Part shown: positions 8,206 to 16,451 of the stretch, piece after piece
How the letters are laid out: the number at the start of each line of letters is the position of its first letter
Position numbering within the stretch: position 1 is the first letter of the stretch
Assembly: GCA_023230855.1 (NCBI GenBank)
Contig: JALNWQ010000004.1
Location: 62,001 to 126,000, forward strand
Source of the DNA: Solirubrobacteraceae bacterium
Lineage (GTDB): Bacteria > Actinomycetota > Thermoleophilia > Solirubrobacterales > Solirubrobacteraceae
Direction: 5' to 3'
Length of the DNA: 64,000 nt
The notes under the pieces: generated by a model
Seen by the model: only the letters and a program-made list of their open reading frames with translations
Database searches by the model: none
What the model was told of the DNA's origin: nothing
Position numbers and translations under genes: made by a program

Positions 8206-8801
8206 CCCCGTCCGGCGTCGTCGTCGGCGACGACGGCCTGGCGCGGCCCGCGTGGGCGGCGAGCGACCCGCTGCTGCGCGCGTACTACGACACGGAGTGG
8301 GGCATGCCGGTGCGCGACGAGCGCGGGACGTTCGAGCGGCTGAGCCTCGAGGCGTTCCAGTCCGGGCTGTCGTGGGCGACGATCCTGCGCAAGCGCCCGG
8401 CGTTCCGGACGGCGTTCGACGGGTTCGACCCGGACGCGGTCGCGGGGTACGGCGACGCCGACGTCGCCCGGCTCCTTGCCGACGCGGGCATCGTCCGCAA
8501 CCGGGCGAAGGTCCACGCGACGATCGCCAACGCCCGGGCGACGGTCGCGCTGCGGGCGGACGGCGGCCTGGCGGGCCTCGTGTGGTCGTTCCGGCCGGCG
8601 ACGACCCCGGCCCCGCGGACGATCGACGAGGTACCGACGTCGTCGCCGGAGTCCCGTGCCCTCGCCCGCGAGCTCAAGCGCCGCGGGTTCTCGTTCGTCG
8701 GTCCGACGACGATGTTCGCGCTCATGGAGGCGATCGGCATCGTCGACACGCACCTCGTCGACAGCCACCGTCGCGGGACGTCGGGCGTCTGGACCGGGTG
8801 A
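8202..8801 (+). CDS. tag: DNA-3-methyladenine glycosylase I
   Basis: 199 residues. Excises 3-methyladenine from alkylated DNA. Family landmarks: YYDTEWGMPVRDERGTFERL, EAFQSGLSWATILRKR, the RNRAKVHATIANA stretch, and SFVGPTTMFALMEAIGIVDTH near the end; catalytic Glu of the EAFQ motif is present. Many Tag proteins have four zinc ligands; the N-terminal Cys is missing here, while the C-terminal His residues remain, so the zinc snap may be incomplete. The start overlaps the TetR stop by 4 nt. Confidence 0.92.
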   Translation: MTPSGVVVGDDGLARPAWAASDPLLRAYYDTEWGMPVRDERGTFERLSLEAFQSGLSWATILRKRPAFRTAFDGFDPDAVAGYGDADVARLLADAGIVRNRAKVHATIANARATVALRADGGLAGLVWSFRPATTPAPRTIDEVPTSSPESRALARELKRRGFSFVGPTTMFALMEAIGIVDTHLVDSHRRGTSGVWTG

Positions 8802-9154
8802 CCGCCGGGCGGGATCCCTACGCGAGCGGCTCGATGCCCGATGGCCGGACGCCTACGGGACGACGCATGGGCCTGGACCGGGGTGCCGGATCGGGGCGGC
8901 ACGTGGGCCGGATCGTGCTCGCTCCCACGCGTCGAATCCGTCCCACGACTCCAGGCCGGGCACCCCGTACGCGCGTGGGCCGGATCGTGCCTGCCCCTGC
9001 ATGTTGGATCCGGCCCGCGTCGCCGGGCCGGACGTCCGTGCGCGGTCCCGCCCGGACCTGTGGCCGGTTCGCTCCGGCGATCGCCCGGGGCCCCGCCACG
9101 GTGGCGAGGCCCGGCCGTGGGGCTGCCGTGGGGCGATCGCCTTCGCCGTGGCGG
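8802..9154. repeat. 353-bp gap with imperfect 72-bp tandem repeat
   Basis: No convincing gene. A 17-bp identical block (CGTGGGCCGGATCGTGC) occurs at 8902-8918 and again at 8974-8990, giving two diverged 72-bp units (8902-9045). CGGGGTGCC at 8879-8887 is complementary to GGCACCCCG at 8959-8967 and could form a long stem. The region separates two convergent transcription units (tag and the secreted protein). Confidence 0.5.
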
Positions 9155-10612
9155 CTACCGCGCGGCGGTGGCCCGCTTCTTGCCCTTCGCCTTCGGACGG
9201 TTGCCGGGCATGTAGTACGTCTTGCCCTTGCGCTTGACCGTCAGCCGCAGCGTCTTGCGGCTCGTGATCTTGCCGGGACGCAGCGCGCGGTACGCCATCT
9301 GGATCCGGCGGGTGTCGACGTTGGCCGACACGATGTACGTGAACATGCCCCGCTTGCGGGACTTCACGCCGGTCTTGAGGAGGCGCCGCTTGCCGTCGCC
9401 GGTCAGGTGGTACAGGTCGAGGGTCGCCCCGACGATCCCCCGGCCCTTGCGGTCGCGGATCGTGCCGCGGATCAGCGCGCGCCTGCCGCGCTTGATCGTC
9501 AGCCGGGTCTGACCCGTGTCCTTGCGGCCGTTGCGCCGCTTGCTCGTGTCGAACCAGCTCTTCACGCGGGCGTGCCTCAGCCGCTCGTAGTCCGACGCGC
9601 CGTCGTTGGAGCCGTTGCTCCCGGCGACGGTCGACCCACCGCCACCGCCGGACCCGCCGCCGTCGCCCGAGCCCCCGTCGTTGACGTTGACCCGCGGGAA
9701 CTGCGTGACGCTCACGGTCTGCGTGTTGCCGGCGGCGTCCTCGACCTCGGTCAGCACGGTGTGCGGGCCGGGCGGCAGCGACGACGCCGACACGGCCACG
9801 TCGCGATCGGCCAGGCCCAGCGGGCACGGCTGCGGCGCGAGGAACTCGTAGTCGTCGGCGTTGCCCGGCAGCGCGTCGGTGCACGTGCCGCCGGTCACCG
9901 GCTGGATCGCGAACGGCTGGCCGTCCACGAGCGTGCGGACCCGGTACAGCCCGCCGCCCTGGTCGGTCGCGCTGAACCGCACGCGGAACGTCCCGGACGT
10001 CTCGCCGCTGTCGACGACCTTCTGCCCGACGATCTGCGGCTTGATCGCGTCCTTCAGGCCGATGACCGCCTTGCCGAGGGTCGCTCCGACGCCCTGCGGG
10101 TTGGTGCAGCTCTGGTCGCCGTTGGCGCAGTACAGCCGGAACCGGATCGTCGACGCGTTGAGGCCCGGCTTGCTGATCGGCTGGACGTAGTCGTTCGGGC
10201 AGCCGTCGCCGGCCTTCGTGCACGAGTCCAGCGGCGTGGTGCCCGCGAAGAGCCCGTAGCGGAACTGCGAGTCGGCCGGGGCCGACGCGAACCCGGACGT
10301 GCGGCGGTCGGCGGCGAGCGACACGATGCTCGTGTCCGCCGGGGCGGTGAACGTCCACGACGCGCCGTAGCTGCCGGCCGGGTTGGGGCCGAGCGACAAC
10401 GACAGCCCGCCGCCGCCCGCGCACCCGTCGACGGCCGCGGTGCCGGCCGACTGCGTCGGTGCCCAGCCGGTGGTGGGCGCTGGCTGGTTCGAGGGCCCCT
10501 TGCAGGAGTGGACGGCGTACGTCCCGTCGGCGGCCGAGGCGGACGCGGGCAGCGCGACGACGCCGAGGGCGATCGACAGGGTGACGGCCCCGAGGGGGGA
10601 TCGGGCGTTCAC
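9155..10612 (-). CDS. large secreted protein with basic C-terminal domain
   Basis: 485 residues, GTG start at 10612 preceded by AAGGA. A signal peptide (GAVTLSIALGVVALPASASAA) directs export. The mature protein has several cysteine pairs (SCTKAGDGCP, YCANGDQSC, PQPCPLG), a middle part resembling an Ig-like extracellular domain (SATDQGGGLYRVRTLVDG, EVEDAAGNTQTV), a Gly/Ser linker near residue 350, and an Arg/Lys-rich C-terminal beta domain with GTIRDRKGRGIVGA that looks like a carboxypeptidase-regulatory-like fold. No LPxTG anchor or C-terminal membrane helix. Proteins of this style are frequent in Solirubrobacterales; exact role unknown. Confidence 0.75.
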   Translation of the reverse strand: MNARSPLGAVTLSIALGVVALPASASAADGTYAVHSCKGPSNQPAPTTGWAPTQSAGTAAVDGCAGGGGLSLSLGPNPAGSYGASWTFTAPADTSIVSLAADRRTSGFASAPADSQFRYGLFAGTTPLDSCTKAGDGCPNDYVQPISKPGLNASTIRFRLYCANGDQSCTNPQGVGATLGKAVIGLKDAIKPQIVGQKVVDSGETSGTFRVRFSATDQGGGLYRVRTLVDGQPFAIQPVTGGTCTDALPGNADDYEFLAPQPCPLGLADRDVAVSASSLPPGPHTVLTEVEDAAGNTQTVSVTQFPRVNVNDGGSGDGGGSGGGGGSTVAGSNGSNDGASDYERLRHARVKSWFDTSKRRNGRKDTGQTRLTIKRGRRALIRGTIRDRKGRGIVGATLDLYHLTGDGKRRLLKTGVKSRKRGMFTYIVSANVDTRRIQMAYRALRPGKITSRKTLRLTVKRKGKTYYMPGNRPKAKGKKRATAAR

Positions 10613-10914
10613 GAGGGTCCTTCGTTCGTTGGGACGTGGTGCGGCGGGACGGCTCCGCGCACACCGGGACGGGCTCACCCTATGGGCGGCCCCGGGCCCC
10701 GCGCACCCCACGGGCGGGATCGTGCAGGGGATCCCGACGATCGGGGGGACGACCGCCGGACGGGTCCGTGACGGGCGTGCGCGGCGGCCCGGTCCGGCGC
10801 GGCGCGGGGTCGGTCGGCGGCCCGCCGACGCACCGCACTGCGCGCTCCGGCCGCGTCGGAGCCACGACCTGCCGGGTCGTTGCCGCCACCGGGAGCCGCC
10901 GCCAGGATCGGCGC
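10613..10914. other. 302-bp divergent intergenic region
   Basis: Lies between the secreted-protein gene (leftward) and a small membrane-protein gene (rightward). A TAGGGT hexamer on the minus strand (10682-10677) may serve the leftward gene, giving a 5' leader of about 60 nt. No RNA gene or repeat is recognised. Confidence 0.3.
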
Positions 10915-11352
10915 ATGGCGACCACGCCCCTCACCCACCCGCCCCGCGATGCCCGTCATGGCGGCGTCGTGCCGGACGCGGCGCTCCGCGGTCTGGCCGT
11001 CGGTCGGCTGGCGCTCGGCCTGGCCGCGCTCGTGGCGCCCCGCCGACTCGGTCGGACGTTCGGCCTGGAGATGGACCCGCAGGTCGTGTACATGACGCGC
11101 ATCTACGGCGGACGGGCGATGGCGCTGGGCGCGGGCTACCTCACCGCGCCGGCGCCGGAGCGCCCCCGCTGGCAGCGGCTCGGGCTCGCCGTCGACGCCG
11201 CGGACACCGTCGCGGCGACCGGCCACCTGCGCCGGCACGATCTGCCGCCGAGCGCCGCGCCGGCGCTGGCCGCGCTCACCGGCTCGTACGCCGCGGTCGG
11301 CGCGGCGCGGGCGATCGCCGATCTCGTCGCGCACCACCGCCGGGCGACGTGA
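10915..11352 (+). CDS. small membrane protein, DUF4267-like
   Basis: 145 residues from ATG 10915 with AGGA 7 nt upstream; longer in-frame sequence is low-complexity and rejected. Four hydrophobic segments: the ALRGLAVGRLALGLAALVAP helix, GGRAMALGAGYLTA, AVDAADTVAATGHL, and ALAALTGSYAAVGAARAIA. The R-x-x-G-G-R and V-D-x-x-D-T pattern resembles DUF4267-type proteins. It is predicted to sit in the cytoplasmic membrane; function unknown. It converges on groEL with a strong terminator between. Confidence 0.65.
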   Translation: MATTPLTHPPRDARHGGVVPDAALRGLAVGRLALGLAALVAPRRLGRTFGLEMDPQVVYMTRIYGGRAMALGAGYLTAPAPERPRWQRLGLAVDAADTVAATGHLRRHDLPPSAAPALAALTGSYAAVGAARAIADLVAHHRRAT

Positions 11353-11435
11353 TCGGCCGTACGGCGCGGCGCACGCCGTCCACGGCCCGGTCGCCCCGCC
11401 GCCCACCTCGGCTCGCCGACGGGACCACGGAACGA

Positions 11436-11463
11436 CGACGGCCGCCCCGGAGGGCGGCCGTCG
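11436..11463. terminator. bidirectional terminator between membrane protein and groEL
   Basis: Perfect 12-bp stem (CGACGGCCGCCC / GGGCGGCCGTCG) with a CGGA tetraloop, a very stable hairpin in the convergent gap. Confidence 0.8.
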
Positions 11464-11504
11464 CGAACCTCGTCGGACGATCCGACGCGATCGGTCCCCG
11501 GGCC

Positions 11505-11527
11505 CGCCGCGGAGCGCGTCCGCGGCG
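11505..11527 (-). terminator. groEL 3' stem-loop
   Basis: CGCCGCGGA/TCCGCGGCG 9-bp stem with 5-nt loop, 22 nt after the groEL stop. It probably ends groEL transcription or protects its 3' end. Confidence 0.55.
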
Positions 11528-11548
11528 AGGGCCCTCAGCGGGGCTGGA

Positions 11549-13180
11549 TCACATCATGCCGCCCATGCCGCCCATGTCGGGCATGCCACCACCGGCGGCG
11601 CCGGCGGGCTCGGGGGCCTCGGCGACGATCGCCTCGGTGGTGAGGATGTTCTTGGCGATCGACGCGGCGTTCTGCAGCGCCGAGCGGGTGACCTTGGCCG
11701 GGTCGACGACGCCGGCCTTGACCAGGTCCTCCAGCTCACCGGTCGCGGCGTTCAGGCCGATGCCGACGTCCGCGTTGCGGACGTCGTTGACGACGACCGA
11801 CGGCTCCAGGCCCGCGTTCAGCGCGATCTGGCGCAGCGGCTCCTCGAGCGAGCGCAGGACGATGCGGCCGCCGACGGCGACGTCGTCGTCGTCGTTCTCG
11901 ACCGAGACCTTCGTGCCGGCCTGCAGCAGCGCGACGCCACCACCGGGGACGATGCCCTCCTCGAGCGCGGCGCGCGTGGCCTGCAGCGCGTCCTCGACGC
12001 GGTGCTTCTTCTCCTTGAGCTCCGTCTCGGTGGCCGCGCCGACCTTCACGACGGCGACGCCGCCGGACAGCTTGGCCAGGCGCTCCTGGAGCTTCTCGCG
12101 GTCGAAGTCCGAGTCGGTGTTCTCGACCTCGGTCTTGATCTGGCTGATGCGGCCCTTGATGGCCTCCGCGTCACCGGCGCCGTCGACGATCGTCGTGTTG
12201 TCCTTGCCGACGACGACGCGACGGGCGCGACCGAGCTGGTTGAGCTGCGTGTTCTCGAGCTTGAGCCCGAGGTCCTCGGTGATGACCTCGCCGCCGGTGA
12301 GGATGGCGATGTCCTCGAGGATGCGCTTGCGGCGGTCGCCGAAGCCCGGGGCCTTGACGGCGACGCCGGTGAACGTGCCGCGCAGCTTGTTGACCACCAG
12401 GGTCGCCAGGGCCTCGCCCTCGAGGTCCTCGGCGATGATGAGGATCGGCTTGCCGGCCTGGATGACCTGCTCGAGGACGGGCAGCACGTCGCGGACGGCG
12501 CCGATCTTCGAGTTGGCGATGAGGATGTAGGGATCCTCGAGGACGGCCTCCATGCGGTCCTGGTCGGTGACCATGTAGGGCGAGACGTAGCCCTTGTCGA
12601 ACTGCATGCCCTCGGTGAACTCGAGGTCGATGCCGAAGGTCTGGCCCTCCTCGACGTTCACGACGCCGTCCTTGCCGACCTTGTCGATCGCGTCGGCGAT
12701 GACGTCGCCGATTTCGGGGTCGCGCGAGGAGATGGTGGCGACGCGGGCGATCTCGTCCTTGCCGGAGATCTCGGTCGACTGGGCGGCGATCGCGGCGACG
12801 ATCTGCTCGACGGCGAGCTCGATGCCGCGCTTGATGGCGATCGGGTTCGCGCCGGCCGTGACGTTCTTCAGGCCCTGCTTGACGATGGCCTGGGCGAGGA
12901 CCGTGGCGGTCGTCGTGCCGTCGCCGGCGACGTCGTTCGTCGCGGTGGCGACCTCGCGGACGAGCTGCGCGCCCTGGTTCTCGAAGACGTCCTCGACCTC
13001 GATCTCGCGGGCGATGGTGACGCCGTCGTTCGTGATCGTCGGCGCGCCGAACTTCTTGTCGAGGACGACGTAGCGACCCTTCGGGCCGAGCGTGACCTTG
13101 ACGGCGTTGGCGACGGCGTCGACGCCGGCCTCGAGCGCCTTGCGGGCGTCGGTGTCGAACTTCAGTTCCTTGTGTGCCAT
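11549..13180 (-). CDS. groEL: chaperonin GroEL (Hsp60)
   Basis: 543 residues, full length. The 14-mer ATP-driven folding chamber of the cytoplasm. Seen: MAHKELKFDTDARKALEAGV start, VTLGPKGRYVVLDKKFGAPT, the DGTTTATVLAQAI ATP site, the GIVPGGGVALLQAG signature and a Gly/Met-rich C-terminal tail (GGMPDMGGMGGMM) that lies inside the cavity. The Met-Gly tail, not a His-rich tail, marks the housekeeping actinobacterial GroEL type. It follows groES by 45 nt and is controlled by the two CIRCE sites upstream of groES. Confidence 0.98.
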   Translation of the reverse strand: MAHKELKFDTDARKALEAGVDAVANAVKVTLGPKGRYVVLDKKFGAPTITNDGVTIAREIEVEDVFENQGAQLVREVATATNDVAGDGTTTATVLAQAIVKQGLKNVTAGANPIAIKRGIELAVEQIVAAIAAQSTEISGKDEIARVATISSRDPEIGDVIADAIDKVGKDGVVNVEEGQTFGIDLEFTEGMQFDKGYVSPYMVTDQDRMEAVLEDPYILIANSKIGAVRDVLPVLEQVIQAGKPILIIAEDLEGEALATLVVNKLRGTFTGVAVKAPGFGDRRKRILEDIAILTGGEVITEDLGLKLENTQLNQLGRARRVVVGKDNTTIVDGAGDAEAIKGRISQIKTEVENTDSDFDREKLQERLAKLSGGVAVVKVGAATETELKEKKHRVEDALQATRAALEEGIVPGGGVALLQAGTKVSVENDDDDVAVGGRIVLRSLEEPLRQIALNAGLEPSVVVNDVRNADVGIGLNAATGELEDLVKAGVVDPAKVTRSALQNAASIAKNILTTEAIVAEAPEPAGAAGGGMPDMGGMGGMM

Positions 13181-13225
13181 GTCAGTGGCTCCTTGTCTTC
13201 AGTCTCGAATGGTGGTCGGCGTCGC

Positions 13226-13525
13226 TCAGCCGACGACCTTGGCCAGGACGTCGCTCTCGCGGAGGACGAGCAGGTCCTCGCCGTCGAGCTTGATCTCGGT
13301 GCCGCCGTACTTGCTGTACAGGACGGTGTCGCCGGCGGCGACGTCGAGCGGGATGCGGTTCTCGCCCTCGTCGTCCCAGCGCCCGTCACCGACGGCGAGG
13401 ACCTCGCCCTTCTGCGGCTTCTCCTTGGCGGTGTCGGGGAGCACCAGGCCGCTGGCCGTGGTCTGCTCCTCTTCGATGGCGCGGACGATCAGGCGGTCGC
13501 CGAGCGGCTTGAGGTCGATGGACAT
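13226..13525 (-). CDS. groES: co-chaperonin GroES (Hsp10)
   Basis: 99 residues from ATG 13525; a longer frame to 13627 runs through the CIRCE operator and is rejected. Seven-fold lid of GroEL. The DLKPLGDRLIVRAIEEEQTT start, the mobile-loop region ASGLVLPDTAKEKPQ and the YSKYGGTEIKLDGEDLLVLRE signature are intact. It is first in the groES-groEL operon; heat-shock repression by HrcA is expected from the CIRCE sites. No hrcA lies in the window. Confidence 0.97.
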   Translation of the reverse strand: MSIDLKPLGDRLIVRAIEEEQTTASGLVLPDTAKEKPQKGEVLAVGDGRWDDEGENRIPLDVAAGDTVLYSKYGGTEIKLDGEDLLVLRESDVLAKVVG

Positions 13526-13562
13526 GTGGTCCTCCGTCGTGACGGGATGTGCTTCCGAGCTG

Positions 13563-13589
13563 TCGGCACTCTCCGGGGAGGAGTGCCAA
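13563..13589. promoter_or_regulatory. CIRCE element (proximal)
   Basis: TCGGCACTC-N9-GAGTGCCAA, 38 nt before groES. It matches the HrcA operator with one arm position imperfect. Confidence 0.9.
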
Positions 13590-13634
13590 ACCGGAGGCGA
13601 GTGTAGCCGACCGGGCGCGTCCGTCAACCCCCGG

Positions 13635-13661
13635 TTGGCACTCTGCGGGCGAGAGTGCCAA
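13635..13661. promoter_or_regulatory. CIRCE element (distal)
   Basis: TTGGCACTC-N9-GAGTGCCAA, perfect 9-bp arms, centred 72 bp from the proximal copy. Two copies suggest cooperative HrcA repression. Confidence 0.92.
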
Positions 13662-13672
13662 CCGCGCCGGGC

Positions 13673-15298
13673 TCAGGCCTCGCCGACGGCGGTCGCCGCG
13701 GCGGGCCTCGCGGCGATCGCGCGGCCCTGCTCACCGGCGGCGTCCTCGACGGCCTGCTCGATGCCGCTCTTCGTGCCGAGCGGCTGCTCGCGCATGAGCC
13801 AGATCGCGAGGAACGCGACGACGCCGAGCGGCAGCGCCAGGAGGAAGAGCTCGGCGACGCCGGCGCCGTAGGCGTGCTCGATCACCGGGCGCACCGTCGC
13901 CGGCAGCGCGTCCAGGTCGGGGATCTGCGATCCGCCGCCCGGGATCGCCGACGGGTCGATGCCACGGGCGGCCAGGCCCTCGCCGACGAGCGTCGTGACC
14001 CGCGACCCGAGCACCGCGCCCAGGACCGACACGCCGGCCGCGCCGCCCAGGCTGCGGAAGAACGCGATCAGGCCACTGCCCGCCCCCAGCTGACTCGGCG
14101 GGATCGCGTTCTGCACCGCGAGGACCAGGTTCTGCTGGAGCATGCCGATGCCGGCACCCAGGACGACCATGAACGCGCCCATCTCGACGAGGCTCGTGCG
14201 CTCGTCGATGAGCCCCATGAGGCCCAGCCCGAGGGTGACGAGGACCGCGCCGCCGAGCATCAGGCGGCGGTAGTGCCCGGTCTTGGCGATCCGTCGCCCG
14301 GCGAGCGTCGACGACGCGAACAGGCCGACGACCATCGGGATGGTCAACAGGCCGGACGCGGTCGGGCTGTAGCCGCGCGCCAGCTGCATGTACTGGGTGA
14401 GGAAGACCGTGGTGCCGAACATCGCGATGCCGATCGCGACGCTGCCGACGACCGCCAGCGTCACCGTGCGGTCGGCGAAGAGGTCCATCGGGAGCATCGG
14501 CTCCGCCACGCGCCGCTCGACGGCGACCAGGGCGAGCAGGAGCACGACCGCCCCGCCGATCATCGCGATCGTCTCGGGGCCCCACCAGGCGAAGCTCTTG
14601 CCGGCCAACGACACCCAGATGAGCAGCAACGACACGCCACCGGCCAGGAGCGTCGCGCCGAGCACGTCGATGTGGGCGCCCTCGCGGCGACGGGTCGGCA
14701 GGTCGAGCGTCCGCTGCAGGAGCACGAGCGCGGCCAGGCCGAACGGGACCCCGACGAAGAAGCACCAGCGCCACCCGAGGCCGTCGGTGAGGACCCCGCC
14801 GACGACCGGCCCGACGATCGTGCCGACGCCGAACACCGCGCCGAGGTAGCCCATGTAGCGGCCGCGCTCGCGCGCCGACACGAGGTCGGCGAGGATCACC
14901 TGGACGAGCGCGGTCAGCGCCCCGACGCCGACGCCCTGCACCGCGCGGCAGGCGATGAGCCAGCCGGTGGAGTGGGCGAACCCGGCGAGGATCGACCCGA
15001 CGAGGAAGATCACGAGGCCGGACTGCAGGAGGGCCTTGCGATCGAAGAGGTCGGCGAGCTTGCCCCAGATCGGGGTGCTGACGGTCATCGCCAGCAACGT
15101 CGCGGTGACGACCCAGGTGTAGGACGACTGGCCGCCCCCGAGGTCGCCGATGATCCGCGGTAGGGCGGCCGAGACGACCGTGCTCGACAGGATCGCGACG
15201 AACATCGCCAGCAGGAGGCCGGAGAGGGCCTCCATGACCCGGCGGTGGGACATGGACGGGGAGGCCGACGCGAGGGACGGCGCGGGGGTGCTGCTCAT
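13673..15298 (-). CDS. DHA2-type MFS drug exporter (EmrB/QacA)
   Basis: 541 residues from ATG 15298, AGGAG 5 nt upstream. Fourteen predicted helices, as in the EmrB/QacA family of proton-driven multidrug exporters. Visible landmarks: ALPRIIGDLGG after helix 1, GKLADLFDRK (loop 2-3 motif A), RAVQGVGVGAL in helix 4, and the antiporter motif GPVVGGVLTDGLGWRW in helix 5. Its upstream region carries palindromic GTTAGCTA repeats typical of a TetR- or MarR-type operator, but no regulator is adjacent. Its stop lies 12 nt before the distal CIRCE. Confidence 0.92.
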   Translation of the reverse strand: MSSTPAPSLASASPSMSHRRVMEALSGLLLAMFVAILSSTVVSAALPRIIGDLGGGQSSYTWVVTATLLAMTVSTPIWGKLADLFDRKALLQSGLVIFLVGSILAGFAHSTGWLIACRAVQGVGVGALTALVQVILADLVSARERGRYMGYLGAVFGVGTIVGPVVGGVLTDGLGWRWCFFVGVPFGLAALVLLQRTLDLPTRRREGAHIDVLGATLLAGGVSLLLIWVSLAGKSFAWWGPETIAMIGGAVVLLLALVAVERRVAEPMLPMDLFADRTVTLAVVGSVAIGIAMFGTTVFLTQYMQLARGYSPTASGLLTIPMVVGLFASSTLAGRRIAKTGHYRRLMLGGAVLVTLGLGLMGLIDERTSLVEMGAFMVVLGAGIGMLQQNLVLAVQNAIPPSQLGAGSGLIAFFRSLGGAAGVSVLGAVLGSRVTTLVGEGLAARGIDPSAIPGGGSQIPDLDALPATVRPVIEHAYGAGVAELFLLALPLGVVAFLAIWLMREQPLGTKSGIEQAVEDAAGEQGRAIAARPAAATAVGEA

Positions 15299-15393
15299 GG
15301 GTGCTCCTGACGGCGAGGGGTCCGTCCGCGACGGGCCGGGCGCGCCCGGCGGCGGGCCGCCGCGACGGGTCGAGACCGGGGTCGCGAATGATT

Positions 15394-15429
15394 CGTTAGC
15401 TAACGGTATCATCTCATGAGCTAGCTAAC
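15394..15429. promoter_or_regulatory. operator with repeated TTAGCTAAC motifs
   Basis: CGTTAGCTAACG (15394-15405) is a perfect 12-bp palindrome, and CTAGCTAAC recurs at 15421-15429. The stretch is strikingly AT-rich and lies about 100 bp upstream of the exporter start, fitting a two-site repressor operator. Confidence 0.6.
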
Positions 15430-15516
15430 AACTACGCCCGCGGCGCGGGCCGCCTCGCGTCGACGCCGGGGGCACGAGCAGCCGGCGCGCACCGGGCGGC
15501 GCGCCCTGCTCCGCCG

Positions 15517-15915
15517 TCAGTTCTGCGCGCCGCCGATGCCCAGCCGCGCGTCGGTGTAGCCCGGCGGGTGGGAGATGATCTGGCTGAACCGCACGACCGT
15601 GACGAGGTCGTCCTGCGTGACGGTGCGGCCGTAGATCTGCTCGAGGAAGTGGATGAGCTCGTCGTGCCGGCGGAACTCCGGGTTGTCGTGCTCGATGTCG
15701 CGCGGCGAAAGATCCCGCACCCGCTTGACCTCGACCGCGTCGATGACGGCGTCGAAGATCTTCTCGCGCGGCGAGAACTGGTAGCCGATCGTCACGAGCA
15801 CCGCCTGGTTCTTGCGGTACTTGTGGGACTTGTCGCCCAGTCGGATCGTGGCCGTCTTGCGCCCCCGCTTGAGCTGGTCGGCGAAGATGCGCGAGTAGAA
15901 GTTCAGGACCTGCAT
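15517..15915 (-). CDS. ASCH/PUA-like domain protein
   Basis: 132 residues. The opening MQVLNFYSRIFADQLKRGRK and TATIRLGDKSHKYRK resemble ASCH-fold proteins, a PUA-related fold thought to bind RNA or modified nucleosides; the DAVIDAVEVKRVRDLS strand fits as well. The C-terminal HDELIHFLEQIYGR helix may be family-specific. No membrane segment. A TAGGCT hexamer overlapping the stop of the upstream NUDIX gene, 10 nt before the ATG, may be its -10. Molecular role unknown. Confidence 0.65.
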   Translation of the reverse strand: MQVLNFYSRIFADQLKRGRKTATIRLGDKSHKYRKNQAVLVTIGYQFSPREKIFDAVIDAVEVKRVRDLSPRDIEHDNPEFRRHDELIHFLEQIYGRTVTQDDLVTVVRFSQIISHPPGYTDARLGIGGAQN

Positions 15916-15928
15916 CGGTCACCCCAGC

Positions 15929-16408
15929 CTAGTGGTCGTCGGTCGTGCGTTCCAAGGCCTGGGCGGCCATCTGCCGATCGCCGGGGAACGCGAGCTCGCG
16001 GACGGCCCGGTCCAGCGGCATCCAGCGCGCGTCCCGCACCTCGACGCCGTCGGGGTCGGGCTCGCCCGCCTCGTGGGCGCAGAGGTAGAACCGGACGGTC
16101 TTGCGGATCCGGCGACCCTCGCGCTGGTACCAGTAGACGACGTCGCCGAGCCGGGCGACGACCCGCGCGTGGACCCCGGTCTCCTCGCGGATCTCGCGCA
16201 CCGCGGCGGTCGCCGGGTCCTCCCCCTCCTCGGGGTGCCCCTTGGGCAACGTCGTGATCCGCCGACCGTCGGGCCGCACCGGCACGATGACGACGCACTG
16301 CCCGTCGCGCACGACGACGCCGCCACACGAGAACTCGACGTCCGAGCCCCGCTGCCGCTGCCCGTCGCGCGTCCGGTTGCGTCGCGCGCGCCCCCGCCGA
16401 CGCGCCAC
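15929..16408 (-). CDS. NUDIX hydrolase
   Basis: 159 residues, GTG start. The 23-residue Nudix box is perfect (G57 to V79: GHPEEGE then 7 residues then REIREETGV) and binds the catalytic Mg2+. FSCGGVVVRDG and TLPKGHPEEG are typical of Nudix proteins hydrolysing diadenosine polyphosphates or 8-oxo-nucleotides, but substrate cannot be assigned. The first 22 residues are arginine-rich and may not be part of the fold. It is followed 13 nt later by the ASCH gene. Confidence 0.9.
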   Translation of the reverse strand: MARRRGRARRNRTRDGQRQRGSDVEFSCGGVVVRDGQCVVIVPVRPDGRRITTLPKGHPEEGEDPATAAVREIREETGVHARVVARLGDVVYWYQREGRRIRKTVRFYLCAHEAGEPDPDGVEVRDARWMPLDRAVRELAFPGDRQMAAQALERTTDDH

Positions 16409-16451
16409 TACCGCCGACCCGATCCGGTCGTCGGTGCTCCGACGCCCCGCA

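Noticed and set aside
12002..13606. 534-residue plus-strand frame opposite groEL
   Set aside because: Antisense to a conserved gene; composition is Leu/Asp/Val-biased without any domain.
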